Part shown: one piece after another, positions 54,990 to 62,123 of the stretch
How positions within the stretch are numbered: position 1 is the stretch's first letter
How the letters are laid out: each line of letters opens with the position of its first letter
NCBI GenBank assembly: GCA_031286585.1
Contig: JAITUC010000007.1
Span: 62,001 to 126,000, forward strand
Reading direction: 5' to 3'
Length of the DNA: 64,000 bases
Source of the DNA: Delftia acidovorans
Lineage (GTDB): Bacteria; Pseudomonadota; Gammaproteobacteria; Burkholderiales; Burkholderiaceae_C
Translations under genes and position numbers: made by a program
The notes under the pieces: model-generated
Told to the model about the DNA's origin: nothing
The model's database searches: none
The model's input: the letters and a program-made list of their open reading frames with translations, nothing else

Positions 54990-55619
54990 ATGGAACCTGT
55001 ACCCGACGCCACCGTCTACATCGTCGATGACGACACCGATGTACGCGAAGCGCTGGCCTGGCTGCTGCGCTCGCGCCGCCTGCTCAGCGAATGCTATGAC
55101 AGCGCAGAGGCCTTCGACGCCATGCTGCAGTCGCGCCCGCCACCACGCAATCCCTGCTGCCTGCTGCTGGACATGCGCATGGGCGGCATGAGCGGGCTGG
55201 CGCTGTTCAACCTCATGCTGGAGCGCAACCAGATCGCGGGCATGCCCGTGATCTTCCTGACCGGCCATGCCGACGTGCCCACGGCCGTGGACACGGTCAA
55301 GCGCGGCGCCTTCGATTTCTGCGAGAAGCCCTTTTCGGACAACGCGCTCGTGGACCGCATCGAGCAGGCGCTGGAACTGTCAGCCCAGCACCAGGCCGAG
55401 ACCCGCGCGCGCGAGGCCGTGCGTGCGCGCTTCAACGAACTGACGGAGCGCGAGCGCGACGTGATGCGGCTGGTGGTGGAGGGCATTCCCAACAAGCTCA
55501 TCGCCGACCAGCTGGACATCAGCGTGCGCACCGTCGAAGTCCACCGCGCGCGCGTCTTCGACAAGATGCAGGTCAAGTCGGCCGTGGAACTGGCCAACCT
55601 GCTGCGCACGCACGGCTGA
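54990..55619 (+). CDS. FixJ/NarL-type response regulator
   Basis: A 209-residue two-domain regulator. The receiver starts ATVYIVDDDTDVREALAWLL, has its phospho-acceptor Asp in LLLDMRMGGMSG, Thr in IFLTGHADVPTAV and Lys in FCEKPF. The LuxR-type helix-turn-helix is FNELTERERDVMRLVVEG ... ISVRTVEVHRARVFDKM. The TGHADVPxAVxxxKxGAFDF sequence is typical of FixJ/TtrR/DctR partners of FixL-like kinases. ATG at 54990 is used; there is a curious threefold ATGGAAC in the preceding 25 nt. It ends 5 nt from the convergent PLP-enzyme gene. Confidence 0.93.
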   Translation: MEPVPDATVYIVDDDTDVREALAWLLRSRRLLSECYDSAEAFDAMLQSRPPPRNPCCLLLDMRMGGMSGLALFNLMLERNQIAGMPVIFLTGHADVPTAVDTVKRGAFDFCEKPFSDNALVDRIEQALELSAQHQAETRAREAVRARFNELTERERDVMRLVVEGIPNKLIADQLDISVRTVEVHRARVFDKMQVKSAVELANLLRTHG

Positions 55620-55624
55620 CGTCT

Positions 55625-56899
55625 TCAGAAATACGTGGCGATCACGTCCACCACGTCGTAGCCATCGTTGACGACGGCCATCTGCCGCCATTTGTCGAAG
55701 GTCAGGCAGGGATGGGAGATATCGAAGGCCAGCATGTCGCCGACGCGCAGGCCATCGTCCTCGGCCACCTTCAGGAAAGCGTGCTGGTCCATCATGGCCG
55801 TGACCTCCCAATGGGATGGTGCTGCCACCGGCGCGGCATCACCGGGGCGGTAGCGAAGTGCGGGCCGGGGCGGCACGGCCTCGAAGGCGGTATCGCGCTT
55901 GCCCAGCGCCACGATGGCGCGGCCGGGCTCGGGCAGCGACTGCACATAGGCCCAGACCTGCAGCGCAGGCAGCAGGCTGGCACGCATCTGCTGCGCCACG
56001 GGGTTGGTCTGGTCGATGCGCTGCTGCGCTGCCTGGTAGATGCCCGCATCATGCGTGAGATAGCAGCCGGGGCGCAGCACCAGATCCAGCGCTCCGCCTA
56101 TATCGGCCTTGCCGAATTCCTGGGCCACCACGTCGTACCAGGCAGAGCCGGCCCCCGTGAGCACGGCCGGGCTGCGCTGCAATCGTCCATCGCCTGCGAG
56201 CCGCTCAAGCCAGTGAACGGCGCGCCGCAGCAGGGTACGGATGGCCTCCTCTTCCTTGAGCACGCCCTCGTAGACCTCGATGCCGGCCAGTTGCACGGCC
56301 GTGCCGGCCCTTGCCAAGGCATCCAGCAGCGGCTGCATCTGCGCATCGGAGCGCACGCCCGTGCGCCCGCCGGGCGGGCCCAGCTCGATCAGCACCTGCA
56401 CGGACTGGCCCGCCGCGCCGAAGAAGGCGGCCAGCTGCTCGACCTGCTCGGCGCAGTCCACCAGGCAGAAGAACTCGAAACCGGGATCGGCCAGCAGCTC
56501 GGCCACGGCAGCCATATTGCGCCGCCCGATCAGCTGGTTGGCCATGAGCACGCGGCGCACGCCGTGGGCATGGGCCACGCGCGTCTGCTGGGCAGTCGCC
56601 AAGGTGATGCCCCAGGCGCCCGCATCGATCTGCTGGCGGAAGAGGCGGGGCGCCATGGTCGTCTTGCCGTGGGGCGCGAGCTTGGCGCCGTAGGCGTCCA
56701 CAAAGCGCTGCATCCAGGCCAGGTTGTGCGCCAGGCGCGACTGCGAGAGCACGGCGGCCGGCAGGCCCAGATCCTCGCGCAGCAGGTTCCAGCCCTGCGC
56801 TGCGGCGTACTGCGGGGCACAGGGTGCGGACAGCGCACCCAGGCCCTTGTCGAGCGGGCTGACCACGTCGGCCGTGCCTGCTGTGCTTGCTTCACTCAT
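55625..56899 (-). CDS. DSD1/D-threonine aldolase-like PLP enzyme (amino acid deaminase)
   Basis: A 424-residue fold-type III PLP enzyme of the alanine racemase N-terminal/D-serine dehydratase-like group. The PLP lysine is in LAPHGKTTMAPRLFRQQ, followed by LATAQQTRVAHAHGVRRVLMA and IELGPPGGRTGVRS. The C-terminal metal-binding motif is in FDISHPCLTFDKWR (His and Cys), as in DSD1 and D-threonine aldolase. The likely substrate is a D-hydroxy amino acid, but the exact one cannot be fixed. The start at 56899 has GGGGAG upstream. Monocistronic; nothing adjacent points to a pathway. Confidence 0.88.
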   Translation of the reverse strand: MSEASTAGTADVVSPLDKGLGALSAPCAPQYAAAQGWNLLREDLGLPAAVLSQSRLAHNLAWMQRFVDAYGAKLAPHGKTTMAPRLFRQQIDAGAWGITLATAQQTRVAHAHGVRRVLMANQLIGRRNMAAVAELLADPGFEFFCLVDCAEQVEQLAAFFGAAGQSVQVLIELGPPGGRTGVRSDAQMQPLLDALARAGTAVQLAGIEVYEGVLKEEEAIRTLLRRAVHWLERLAGDGRLQRSPAVLTGAGSAWYDVVAQEFGKADIGGALDLVLRPGCYLTHDAGIYQAAQQRIDQTNPVAQQMRASLLPALQVWAYVQSLPEPGRAIVALGKRDTAFEAVPPRPALRYRPGDAAPVAAPSHWEVTAMMDQHAFLKVAEDDGLRVGDMLAFDISHPCLTFDKWRQMAVVNDGYDVVDVIATYF

Positions 56900-56956
56900 A
56901 CGACTCCCCTTTGATGGATGGATGCCAGCATAGGGCAAGGCAGGTGGCTGCCCACG

Positions 56957-56983
56957 CAAAAACGCCCCGCGTTGCGGGGCGTT
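56957..56983 (-). terminator. Terminator after the OmpA-like gene
   Basis: Stem AACGCCCCGC / GCGGGGCGTT (56961-56970, 56974-56983) with loop GTT. On the minus strand it is followed by a T run from A at 56957-56961. Confidence 0.88.
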
Positions 56984-57004
56984 GCATCCGGGCCAGAGCC
57001 GGGA

Positions 57005-57721
57005 TCAGCGGGGCTGCTGGTACTGGGGCTGCTGGTACTGCGGCTGCTGCTGATACTGGGGTTGCTGCTGGTGTTGCTGCGGGATCTCGCCCACGAAGAT
57101 TTCCACGCGGCGGTTCATGGCACGGCCGCTGGCCGAGTCGTTGGAAGCAACGGGCTGGTGCGAACCACGGCCTTCGGTGGCGATGCGGGCGCCCGAGACG
57201 CCGCGCATGGTCAGATAGTTGCGCGTGCTGTTGGCGCGGTCCAGAGACAGCGGGTTGTTGATGGCATCCGAGCCCGTGCTGTCCGTGTGGCCGATGATGC
57301 GCACCTCGGCATTGGGGTTGTTGCGCAGGCCTTCGGCGAAGCGGTCCAGGATGGGGGCGAAGTTGCCCTTGATGTCGGAACGGTTGGTGTCGAACGAGAT
57401 GTCGCTGGGAATGTCGAGCTTGAGCTGGTTGTCGGCCGTCTGGCTCACGTTCACGCCCGTGCCCTGGGTGGCCTGCTCCATCTCGCGCTTTTGCTTTTCC
57501 ATGTTCTGCGACCAGATGTAGGTGCCCAGAGCGCCGACGCCGGCACCGATCACGGCGCCCGTGCCGGCCCTGCCGCCGGTGACCGCGCCCAGCACGGCGC
57601 CTGCTGCAGCGCCCACGCCAGCGCCCGTGGCCGTGCGGCGCTGGGTGTCGCTCATGTTCGCGCAGCCGGAGATGAACAGTGCGGCAGCCGTTGCGGCGGC
57701 CAGAACGATGTGCTTGCGCAT
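57005..57721 (-). CDS. OmpA-family lipoprotein with glycine zipper and Gln/Tyr tail
   Basis: A 238-residue outer-membrane lipoprotein. The signal peptide ends in the lipobox FISGC (Cys20). A glycine-zipper segment follows (about 31-75: ATGAGVGAAAGAVLGAVTGG and GTGAVIGAGVGALGTY). The OmpA C-terminal peptidoglycan-binding domain is about 115-220, with IIGHTDSTGSDAINNPLSLDRA and the Arg in GRAMNRRVEIFVG. The last 18 residues are a Gln/Pro/Tyr repeat (QYQQ units). This YiaD-like layout tethers the outer membrane to the wall. AAGGAG precedes the ATG at 57721. Confidence 0.93.
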   Translation of the reverse strand: MRKHIVLAAATAAALFISGCANMSDTQRRTATGAGVGAAAGAVLGAVTGGRAGTGAVIGAGVGALGTYIWSQNMEKQKREMEQATQGTGVNVSQTADNQLKLDIPSDISFDTNRSDIKGNFAPILDRFAEGLRNNPNAEVRIIGHTDSTGSDAINNPLSLDRANSTRNYLTMRGVSGARIATEGRGSHQPVASNDSASGRAMNRRVEIFVGEIPQQHQQQPQYQQQPQYQQPQYQQPR

Positions 57722-57868
57722 GGGAAACTCCTTTTTGAATCTTTGGGAACGCACCGTGCGGTAGCGCCAGGGTCCCCATTGTGGAAATCAGGCTGTGCAC
57801 AGCCTATCAGTGCGGGCAGGGCATACCCGTAGGACGGCGCCCGCTCCGCGAGGCTGCGTCCACGGCCG

Positions 57869-58039
57869 TCAAGGGCGGCTGCGGTCCTGCCCGGGAGAGG
57901 GTTTGTCTGGAGACGGATGTGAATCCCGTGGCGTGTCCACGGGCAACTCGCCCTTGCGGCGCCCGGAGAACATGGTCCACCACACAATAGCGACCAGAAT
58001 CACCAAGGCCAGCAGTGCTTCGAGCAAAATCAACCCCAT
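57869..58039 (-). CDS. Small single-span membrane protein (56 aa)
   Basis: A short gene with an excellent GGAGGTGG ribosome site 6-9 nt before ATG (58039). The product begins MGLILLEALLALVILVAIVW, one membrane helix, continues WTMFSGRRKGE (positive-inside boundary), then a Pro/Asp/Ser-rich soluble tail. I recall similar short proteins in other Comamonadaceae, but could not check. Its ATG shares two bases with the ATG of mltA: both lie in CATG at 58037-58040, on opposite strands. Its ribosome site lies inside the first codons of mltA. Function unknown; it may join the cell-wall neighbours in envelope work. Confidence 0.8.
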   Translation of the reverse strand: MGLILLEALLALVILVAIVWWTMFSGRRKGELPVDTPRDSHPSPDKPSPGQDRSRP

Positions 58040-59222
58040 GAATTTCCACCTCCTGCGCCATGCCGCGATGGCGCTGATTGTAGGGACGCTGGTCGCCTGC
58101 ACGACCACCACCAAGCCGGTCTATGACCCTTCGCCCGTGCCCGACCTGCAGCCGGGCGGCCCGGTCACCGTGACACCCAGGCCCCCGCTGGTCACCAACA
58201 CCCCCACCAAGAGCCGCTGGATCGCAGCCGACTGGAGCGAATTGCCCGGCCTGCAGGAAGACGCGCTGCACGAAGCCTGGAACGCCTGGCTCAAGAACTG
58301 CGAACGGCCCAGCTCGGTCTTCGCGGGCCTGTGCCGGGACGTGCGCCAGCTGAGCATTGCCACGGGCGACGAGCAGCGCGCCTGGCTCATGGCCAATCTG
58401 CAGCCCTACCGCATCGAAGCGCTGGGCGGTGGCCCGGACGGCATGCTGACCGCCTACTACGAGCCGCTGTTCGAGGCACGGCGCCTGCCGGGCGACGGAT
58501 TCAACGTGCCGCTGTACAAGACGCCGGCCGGCGCCGGCTTCGGCAGCCGCAAGCCCTGGTTCTCGCGCCAGCAGATCGAGACGATGCCCGAGGCCCAGGC
58601 GGCCCTGGCAGGCCGCGCCATCGCCTGGATGCGCGACCCCGTCGATGCGATGGTGCTGCACATCCAGGGATCGGGGCGCCTGAACATCACCGAGCCCACA
58701 GGCGCGCAACGCACGATCCGCGTCGCCTTCGCGGGCACCAATGACCATCCCTACAAGAGCGTGGGCCGCTGGCTGCTGGACCAGGGACTGGTGCGCGACG
58801 CCACCTGGCCCGGCATCAGCGCCTGGGTGGCAGCCAACCCCGGCCGCGTCAATGAAATGCTGTGGAGCAACCCGCGCTATGTCTTCTTCCGCGAGGAACC
58901 GCTGGAAGGGCTGGACCTGCAATTCGGCCCCAAGGGCGCCCAGGGCGTGGCCCTGACCCCGGGCCGCTCCATCGCCGTGGACAAGCAGAGCATTCCCTAC
59001 GGCACGCCGGTCTGGCTGTCCACATCCGGGCCCACCGTGGCCCTGAACCGTCTGGTCTTTGCCCAGGACACGGGCAGCGCCATCGTCGGCGCCGTGCGCG
59101 CCGACTACTTCATGGGCTGGGGCCCCGAAGCCGGTGACCTGGCGGGCCGCATCAAGCAGAACCTGCGCCTGTGGGCCTTCTGGCCGCGGAGCCTTGCCAG
59201 CCAGGCACCGCACTTGAAGTGA
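58038..59222 (+). CDS. mltA: Membrane-bound lytic murein transglycosylase A
   Basis: Lipoprotein enzyme (394 residues) that cleaves the glycan strand, forming 1,6-anhydromuramic ends. The signal peptide ends in LVAC (Cys21). Recognisable MltA parts: GMLTAYYEPLFEARR, GSGRLNITEPTGAQRTIRVAFAG in two parts, LDQGLV, NPRYVFF, and the 3D (barwin-like) domain with the catalytic Asp in FAQDTGSAIVGAVRADYFMGWG. The start at 58038 gives a full signal peptide but has a poor ribosome site; the frame is open upstream. The stop codon is directly followed by a repeat. The start overlaps that of the divergent small membrane gene. Confidence 0.95.
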   Translation: MNFHLLRHAAMALIVGTLVACTTTTKPVYDPSPVPDLQPGGPVTVTPRPPLVTNTPTKSRWIAADWSELPGLQEDALHEAWNAWLKNCERPSSVFAGLCRDVRQLSIATGDEQRAWLMANLQPYRIEALGGGPDGMLTAYYEPLFEARRLPGDGFNVPLYKTPAGAGFGSRKPWFSRQQIETMPEAQAALAGRAIAWMRDPVDAMVLHIQGSGRLNITEPTGAQRTIRVAFAGTNDHPYKSVGRWLLDQGLVRDATWPGISAWVAANPGRVNEMLWSNPRYVFFREEPLEGLDLQFGPKGAQGVALTPGRSIAVDKQSIPYGTPVWLSTSGPTVALNRLVFAQDTGSAIVGAVRADYFMGWGPEAGDLAGRIKQNLRLWAFWPRSLASQAPHLK

Positions 59223-59315
59223 CCCCCTGAGCGGCTACGCCGCTTCCCCCTCTCTACTCGCTTCGCGAGGGAGGGGGACGGCAGCCTCGCTGCGGGGCGG
59301 CCCTTGCTCGCTGCC
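59223..59315 (+). repeat. Stop-adjacent repeat, copy B
   Basis: Begins CCCCCTGAGCGGC directly after the mltA TGA. It has the hairpin AGCGGC-TAC-GCCGCT (59230-59244), then CCCCCTC...GAGGGAGGGGG as a second stem, then CTCGCTGCGGGGCGGCCC. It aligns with copy A (minus strand, 17082-17000), with differences falling mostly in loops. Confidence 0.82.
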
Positions 59316-59431
59316 CCCGCTTTGGGGTGCGCCGGTTTTATCCTTTGCGCCAAGGCTCGTCCCGCATGGCACAAGACCAGCGCAGACACACCTCTATCCA
59401 CTGTCCCTCGCTCTGACGCAGCCCAACGCCA

Positions 59432-59518
59432 GGGGCGCCGAGCAAGAGCCGCCTCGCGGCGGGGGCGCCTAGCCGAGGGCGCCGTCCCCTGGGGGAAGCG
59501 GCGTAGCCGCTCAGGGGG
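59432..59518 (-). repeat. Stop-overlapping repeat, copy C (short form)
   Basis: On the minus strand the element starts CCCCCTGAGCGGC at 59518, with the same AGCGGC-TAC-GCCGCT hairpin as copy B. The second stem is shortened (CCCC-A-GGGG) and it goes on to GCCCTCGG and CTTGCTCGGCGCCCC. Its first eight bases supply the final Pro codon end and the TGA stop of the MFS gene. Copies B and C face each other across about 115 nt. Confidence 0.78.
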
Positions 59519-61271
59519 TATCAAAATACCGTGTCACGCGCGGCGGTTCCTTGCCCTTGTGATAGGCCAGCTTGCGGTCGCGCAGGGCCACGTCGGCGGC
59601 GGTGACGCGGTCGAAGCGGCGCAGGTGCTCGGTCCAGGATTCGTCGATGATCTGCTCCACATAGCGCTCGGGGTGGCTCATGCTGTGCAGCAGGCTCCAG
59701 CCCAGCGCGCCCTGGCGCATGCGGCTGCGGCGGCTTTCCTGCATGAGGGCGCGGAAGGCCTCGGCCTGGGTGGGGTCGATCTGGTATTCGATGGTGACGA
59801 CCACGCGGCCGGCTTCGGGGATGTTGACCTCGGGGCGCTGGAAGGCCTTGGAGGGACTCAGGTCCTCCTCCATCTGGCGATCGCGCACCAGGCGCTGGAC
59901 CAGCAGCATGCAGAGCACGCCGCTGGCGGCGGCCACCATGAGGCTGCCCCGCACGCCCACCATGCTGGCCACCTGTCCCCACAGCGCGGCGCCTGTCGCC
60001 GTACCGCCCATGATGGACATCTGGTAGATGGACATGCCGCGCGCCCGCACCCAGTTGGGCAGGGCCATCTGGGCCGAGACGCCCAGCACGTTGGCGGTGG
60101 AGATCAGCGCCATGCCCGCCAGCATCATGGCCGGCACGGCCATGTAGACATTGGGCGACACGGCCACGGCCAGCGTGGCCAGCGCATGCACGGCAGAGCC
60201 TGACCGTATCAGGCTTTCCTTGGACATGGCCTGGCGCAGGCGCGGCAGGAACATGGCGCCCACGATGGCGCCGGTACCCATGGAAGCCAGCAGCAGCGTG
60301 AAGGTCTCGGCGCCGCCACCGCCATCGGCGGGGCCGTGCAGGCGCTGGGCCACCAGGGGCAGCAAGGCCATCACGGCCGTGCACTGCAGGAAGAAACACA
60401 CCGTGCGCGCCAGCACCGCATGCATGCGTGGCGACTCGCGCACGAACTGCAGGCCCACGCGCATGGCCGAGGGCAGGCGCTCGCGGCCCAGCGGGTTGGC
60501 CACATGGCGGCGCTTCCAGCGGATCAGCACGATGCCCGAGAGGATGGACAGCACGGCATTGAGCACGAACACCCAGGCGCTGCCCAGGCTGGCGATGATG
60601 GCGCCTGCCACCAGCGGGCCGATGATGCGCGAGGCGTTCATGGCCACGGCATTGAGCGCCATGGCCGAAGGCAGGTGGTGCTTGGGCACGAGTTCGGGGA
60701 TCAGCGCCGAGAACACGGGCCAGCGCATGGCCAGGCCGATGCCGTTGGCAAAGGTCAGCACCAGCAGCCAGTGCGCCGTCATCCGGCCGGACAGCACGAA
60801 CAGGCACAGCACCAGGGCCACGGCCGCCACCCAGAACTGGGTGACGATGAAGTAGCGGCGCCGGTCCAGGATGTCGGCCAGCGCGCCGCTGGGCAGGCCC
60901 AGCAGGAAGACGGGGAGCGTGGAGGCCGACTGCACCAGGGCCACCAGCACGGGCGAGGTGGTCAGCGAGGTCATGAGCCAGGCCGCCGCCACATCGTTCA
61001 TCCACATGCAGGTGTTGGCCGCCATCCAGATCAGCCAAAGCATGCGGAAGGTGGGGCCGGACAGCGGTGCCCAGACGCCCTGCTGGGCCTGGGCCGTCTT
61101 CTGGCCTTCGGCCTCGGCGGCCGACCTGTCGGCGGCCGTCATGCCGGAGGGATCTTCGATCAGGGTGCCCGGCGCCCCCATGCCCGAAGGCTCGGCCGCA
61201 GGCGGGGTGGAAGGCTCGGATTCAGGGGCAGGCGGCTGGGCGGGGGCTGGTGTTGTTTGTTCTGCGGCCAT
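59511..61271 (-). CDS. MFS transporter with C-terminal ferredoxin-fold domain (MFS_3 type)
   Basis: A 586-residue major facilitator of the MFS_3/EntS group. An Ala/Pro/Glu-rich N-terminal tail (1-70) precedes about 12 helices (75-480) starting TFRMLWLIWMAANTCMWMNDVAAAW; the loop motif GALADILDRRR is the MFS motif A. The C-terminal 100 residues (VVVTIEYQIDPTQAEAFRAL, MRQGALGWSLLHSMSHP) resemble the antibiotic-biosynthesis-monooxygenase fold found in PF05977 proteins. The substrate is unknown; siderophores, drugs or other small molecules are possible. Its stop codon lies within a repeat. It is 160 nt downstream of the Lrp/AsnC gene on the same strand. Confidence 0.88.
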   Translation of the reverse strand: MAAEQTTPAPAQPPAPESEPSTPPAAEPSGMGAPGTLIEDPSGMTAADRSAAEAEGQKTAQAQQGVWAPLSGPTFRMLWLIWMAANTCMWMNDVAAAWLMTSLTTSPVLVALVQSASTLPVFLLGLPSGALADILDRRRYFIVTQFWVAAVALVLCLFVLSGRMTAHWLLVLTFANGIGLAMRWPVFSALIPELVPKHHLPSAMALNAVAMNASRIIGPLVAGAIIASLGSAWVFVLNAVLSILSGIVLIRWKRRHVANPLGRERLPSAMRVGLQFVRESPRMHAVLARTVCFFLQCTAVMALLPLVAQRLHGPADGGGGAETFTLLLASMGTGAIVGAMFLPRLRQAMSKESLIRSGSAVHALATLAVAVSPNVYMAVPAMMLAGMALISTANVLGVSAQMALPNWVRARGMSIYQMSIMGGTATGAALWGQVASMVGVRGSLMVAAASGVLCMLLVQRLVRDRQMEEDLSPSKAFQRPEVNIPEAGRVVVTIEYQIDPTQAEAFRALMQESRRSRMRQGALGWSLLHSMSHPERYVEQIIDESWTEHLRRFDRVTAADVALRDRKLAYHKGKEPPRVTRYFDTP

Positions 61272-61431
61272 GTGCCCCTGATTCTCGGCCCAAACGCTGG
61301 GTGGCGCCAGAAATGGTTGTTGTACTAAGAACCACGATCACTGCCTTGCACGGTAGGCGTTTTGCGCTCCTTTTGCAGGAGCACACTGTCGCTTCGGCGC
61401 GACCTTCATGGGCCAGTCCGCCGGCCTGCGG

Positions 61432-61935
61432 CTACTGGCCCGGCAGTCCCTGGCCCGCCATGGGCCCCAGCTGGGACAGCGGCAGCGCATGGCTGGACTT
61501 GATCTCGCCCAGCGAGAAACTGGTCTGCATGTCCTTCACATTGGGCAGGTTCAGCAGCGTGTTGCGCGCGAACTGCGCAAAGCTGTCCAGGTCGCGCGCC
61601 ACCACCTGCAGCTCGAAGGTGCCGGTGCCGCTGATGTAGTGGCAGGTCACGACCTCGGGCAGCTTGCGGATGGCATCCTCCATCTCCAGCGTCAGCGAGC
61701 CGGCCGTGCGCACGGCATCGAGCCGCACGAAGGCCAGCACGCCCAGGCCGATCTTGTGGCGGTCGATGTCGGCGTGGTAGCCGCGGATGAAGCCCGCCTC
61801 CTCCAGCGCCCGCACACGGCGCCAGCAGGGCGCGGCCGACAGGCCCACGCGCTGGGCCAGCTCGGCATTGGTCAGACGCGCATCGGCCTGCAGGTGCCCA
61901 AGGATGGCAATGTCGAATTTGTCCAAAGTTTGCAC
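61432..61935 (-). CDS. Lrp/AsnC-family transcriptional regulator
   Basis: A 167-residue feast/famine regulator. The N-terminal helix-turn-helix is LDKFDIAILGHLQADARLTN-AELAQRVGLSAAPCWRRV, followed by the RAM ligand-binding domain (GLGVLAFVRLDAV, VTCHYISGTGTFELQVVARD). It starts with GTG at 61935. It is divergent from the indolepyruvate oxidoreductase gene, its likely target, since such regulators often sense the amino acid whose breakdown they control. A dyad lies between them. Confidence 0.93.
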   Translation of the reverse strand: MQTLDKFDIAILGHLQADARLTNAELAQRVGLSAAPCWRRVRALEEAGFIRGYHADIDRHKIGLGVLAFVRLDAVRTAGSLTLEMEDAIRKLPEVVTCHYISGTGTFELQVVARDLDSFAQFARNTLLNLPNVKDMQTSFSLGEIKSSHALPLSQLGPMAGQGLPGQ

Positions 61936-61945
61936 AAAACACCAT

Positions 61946-61979
61946 TTTCAAGAAAGATTCTTGCCAAGAATACTTGAAA
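61946..61979. promoter_or_regulatory. Nested dyads, candidate Lrp/AsnC operator
   Basis: A perfect 15-bp palindrome ATTCTTG-C-CAAGAAT (61957-61971) is flanked by TTTCAAG (61946-61952) and CTTGAAA (61973-61979). AT-rich dyads of this size are typical Lrp-family sites. It begins 10 nt upstream of the regulator's GTG start and lies in the 188-nt region shared with the oxidoreductase gene. Confidence 0.6.
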
Positions 61980-62123
61980 CAGCGCAAAGAAAGCAAAGAC
62001 CTATCAGACGAGCACGAATACACTGAAAAAAGGCGATTTGGTTCAGACAACGAGTGCCGTGCATGCCTCCCTCCCGTTCCGGGCAGGACATGACAGGGCG
62101 CCGACCATCGATGGAGACAAGCC

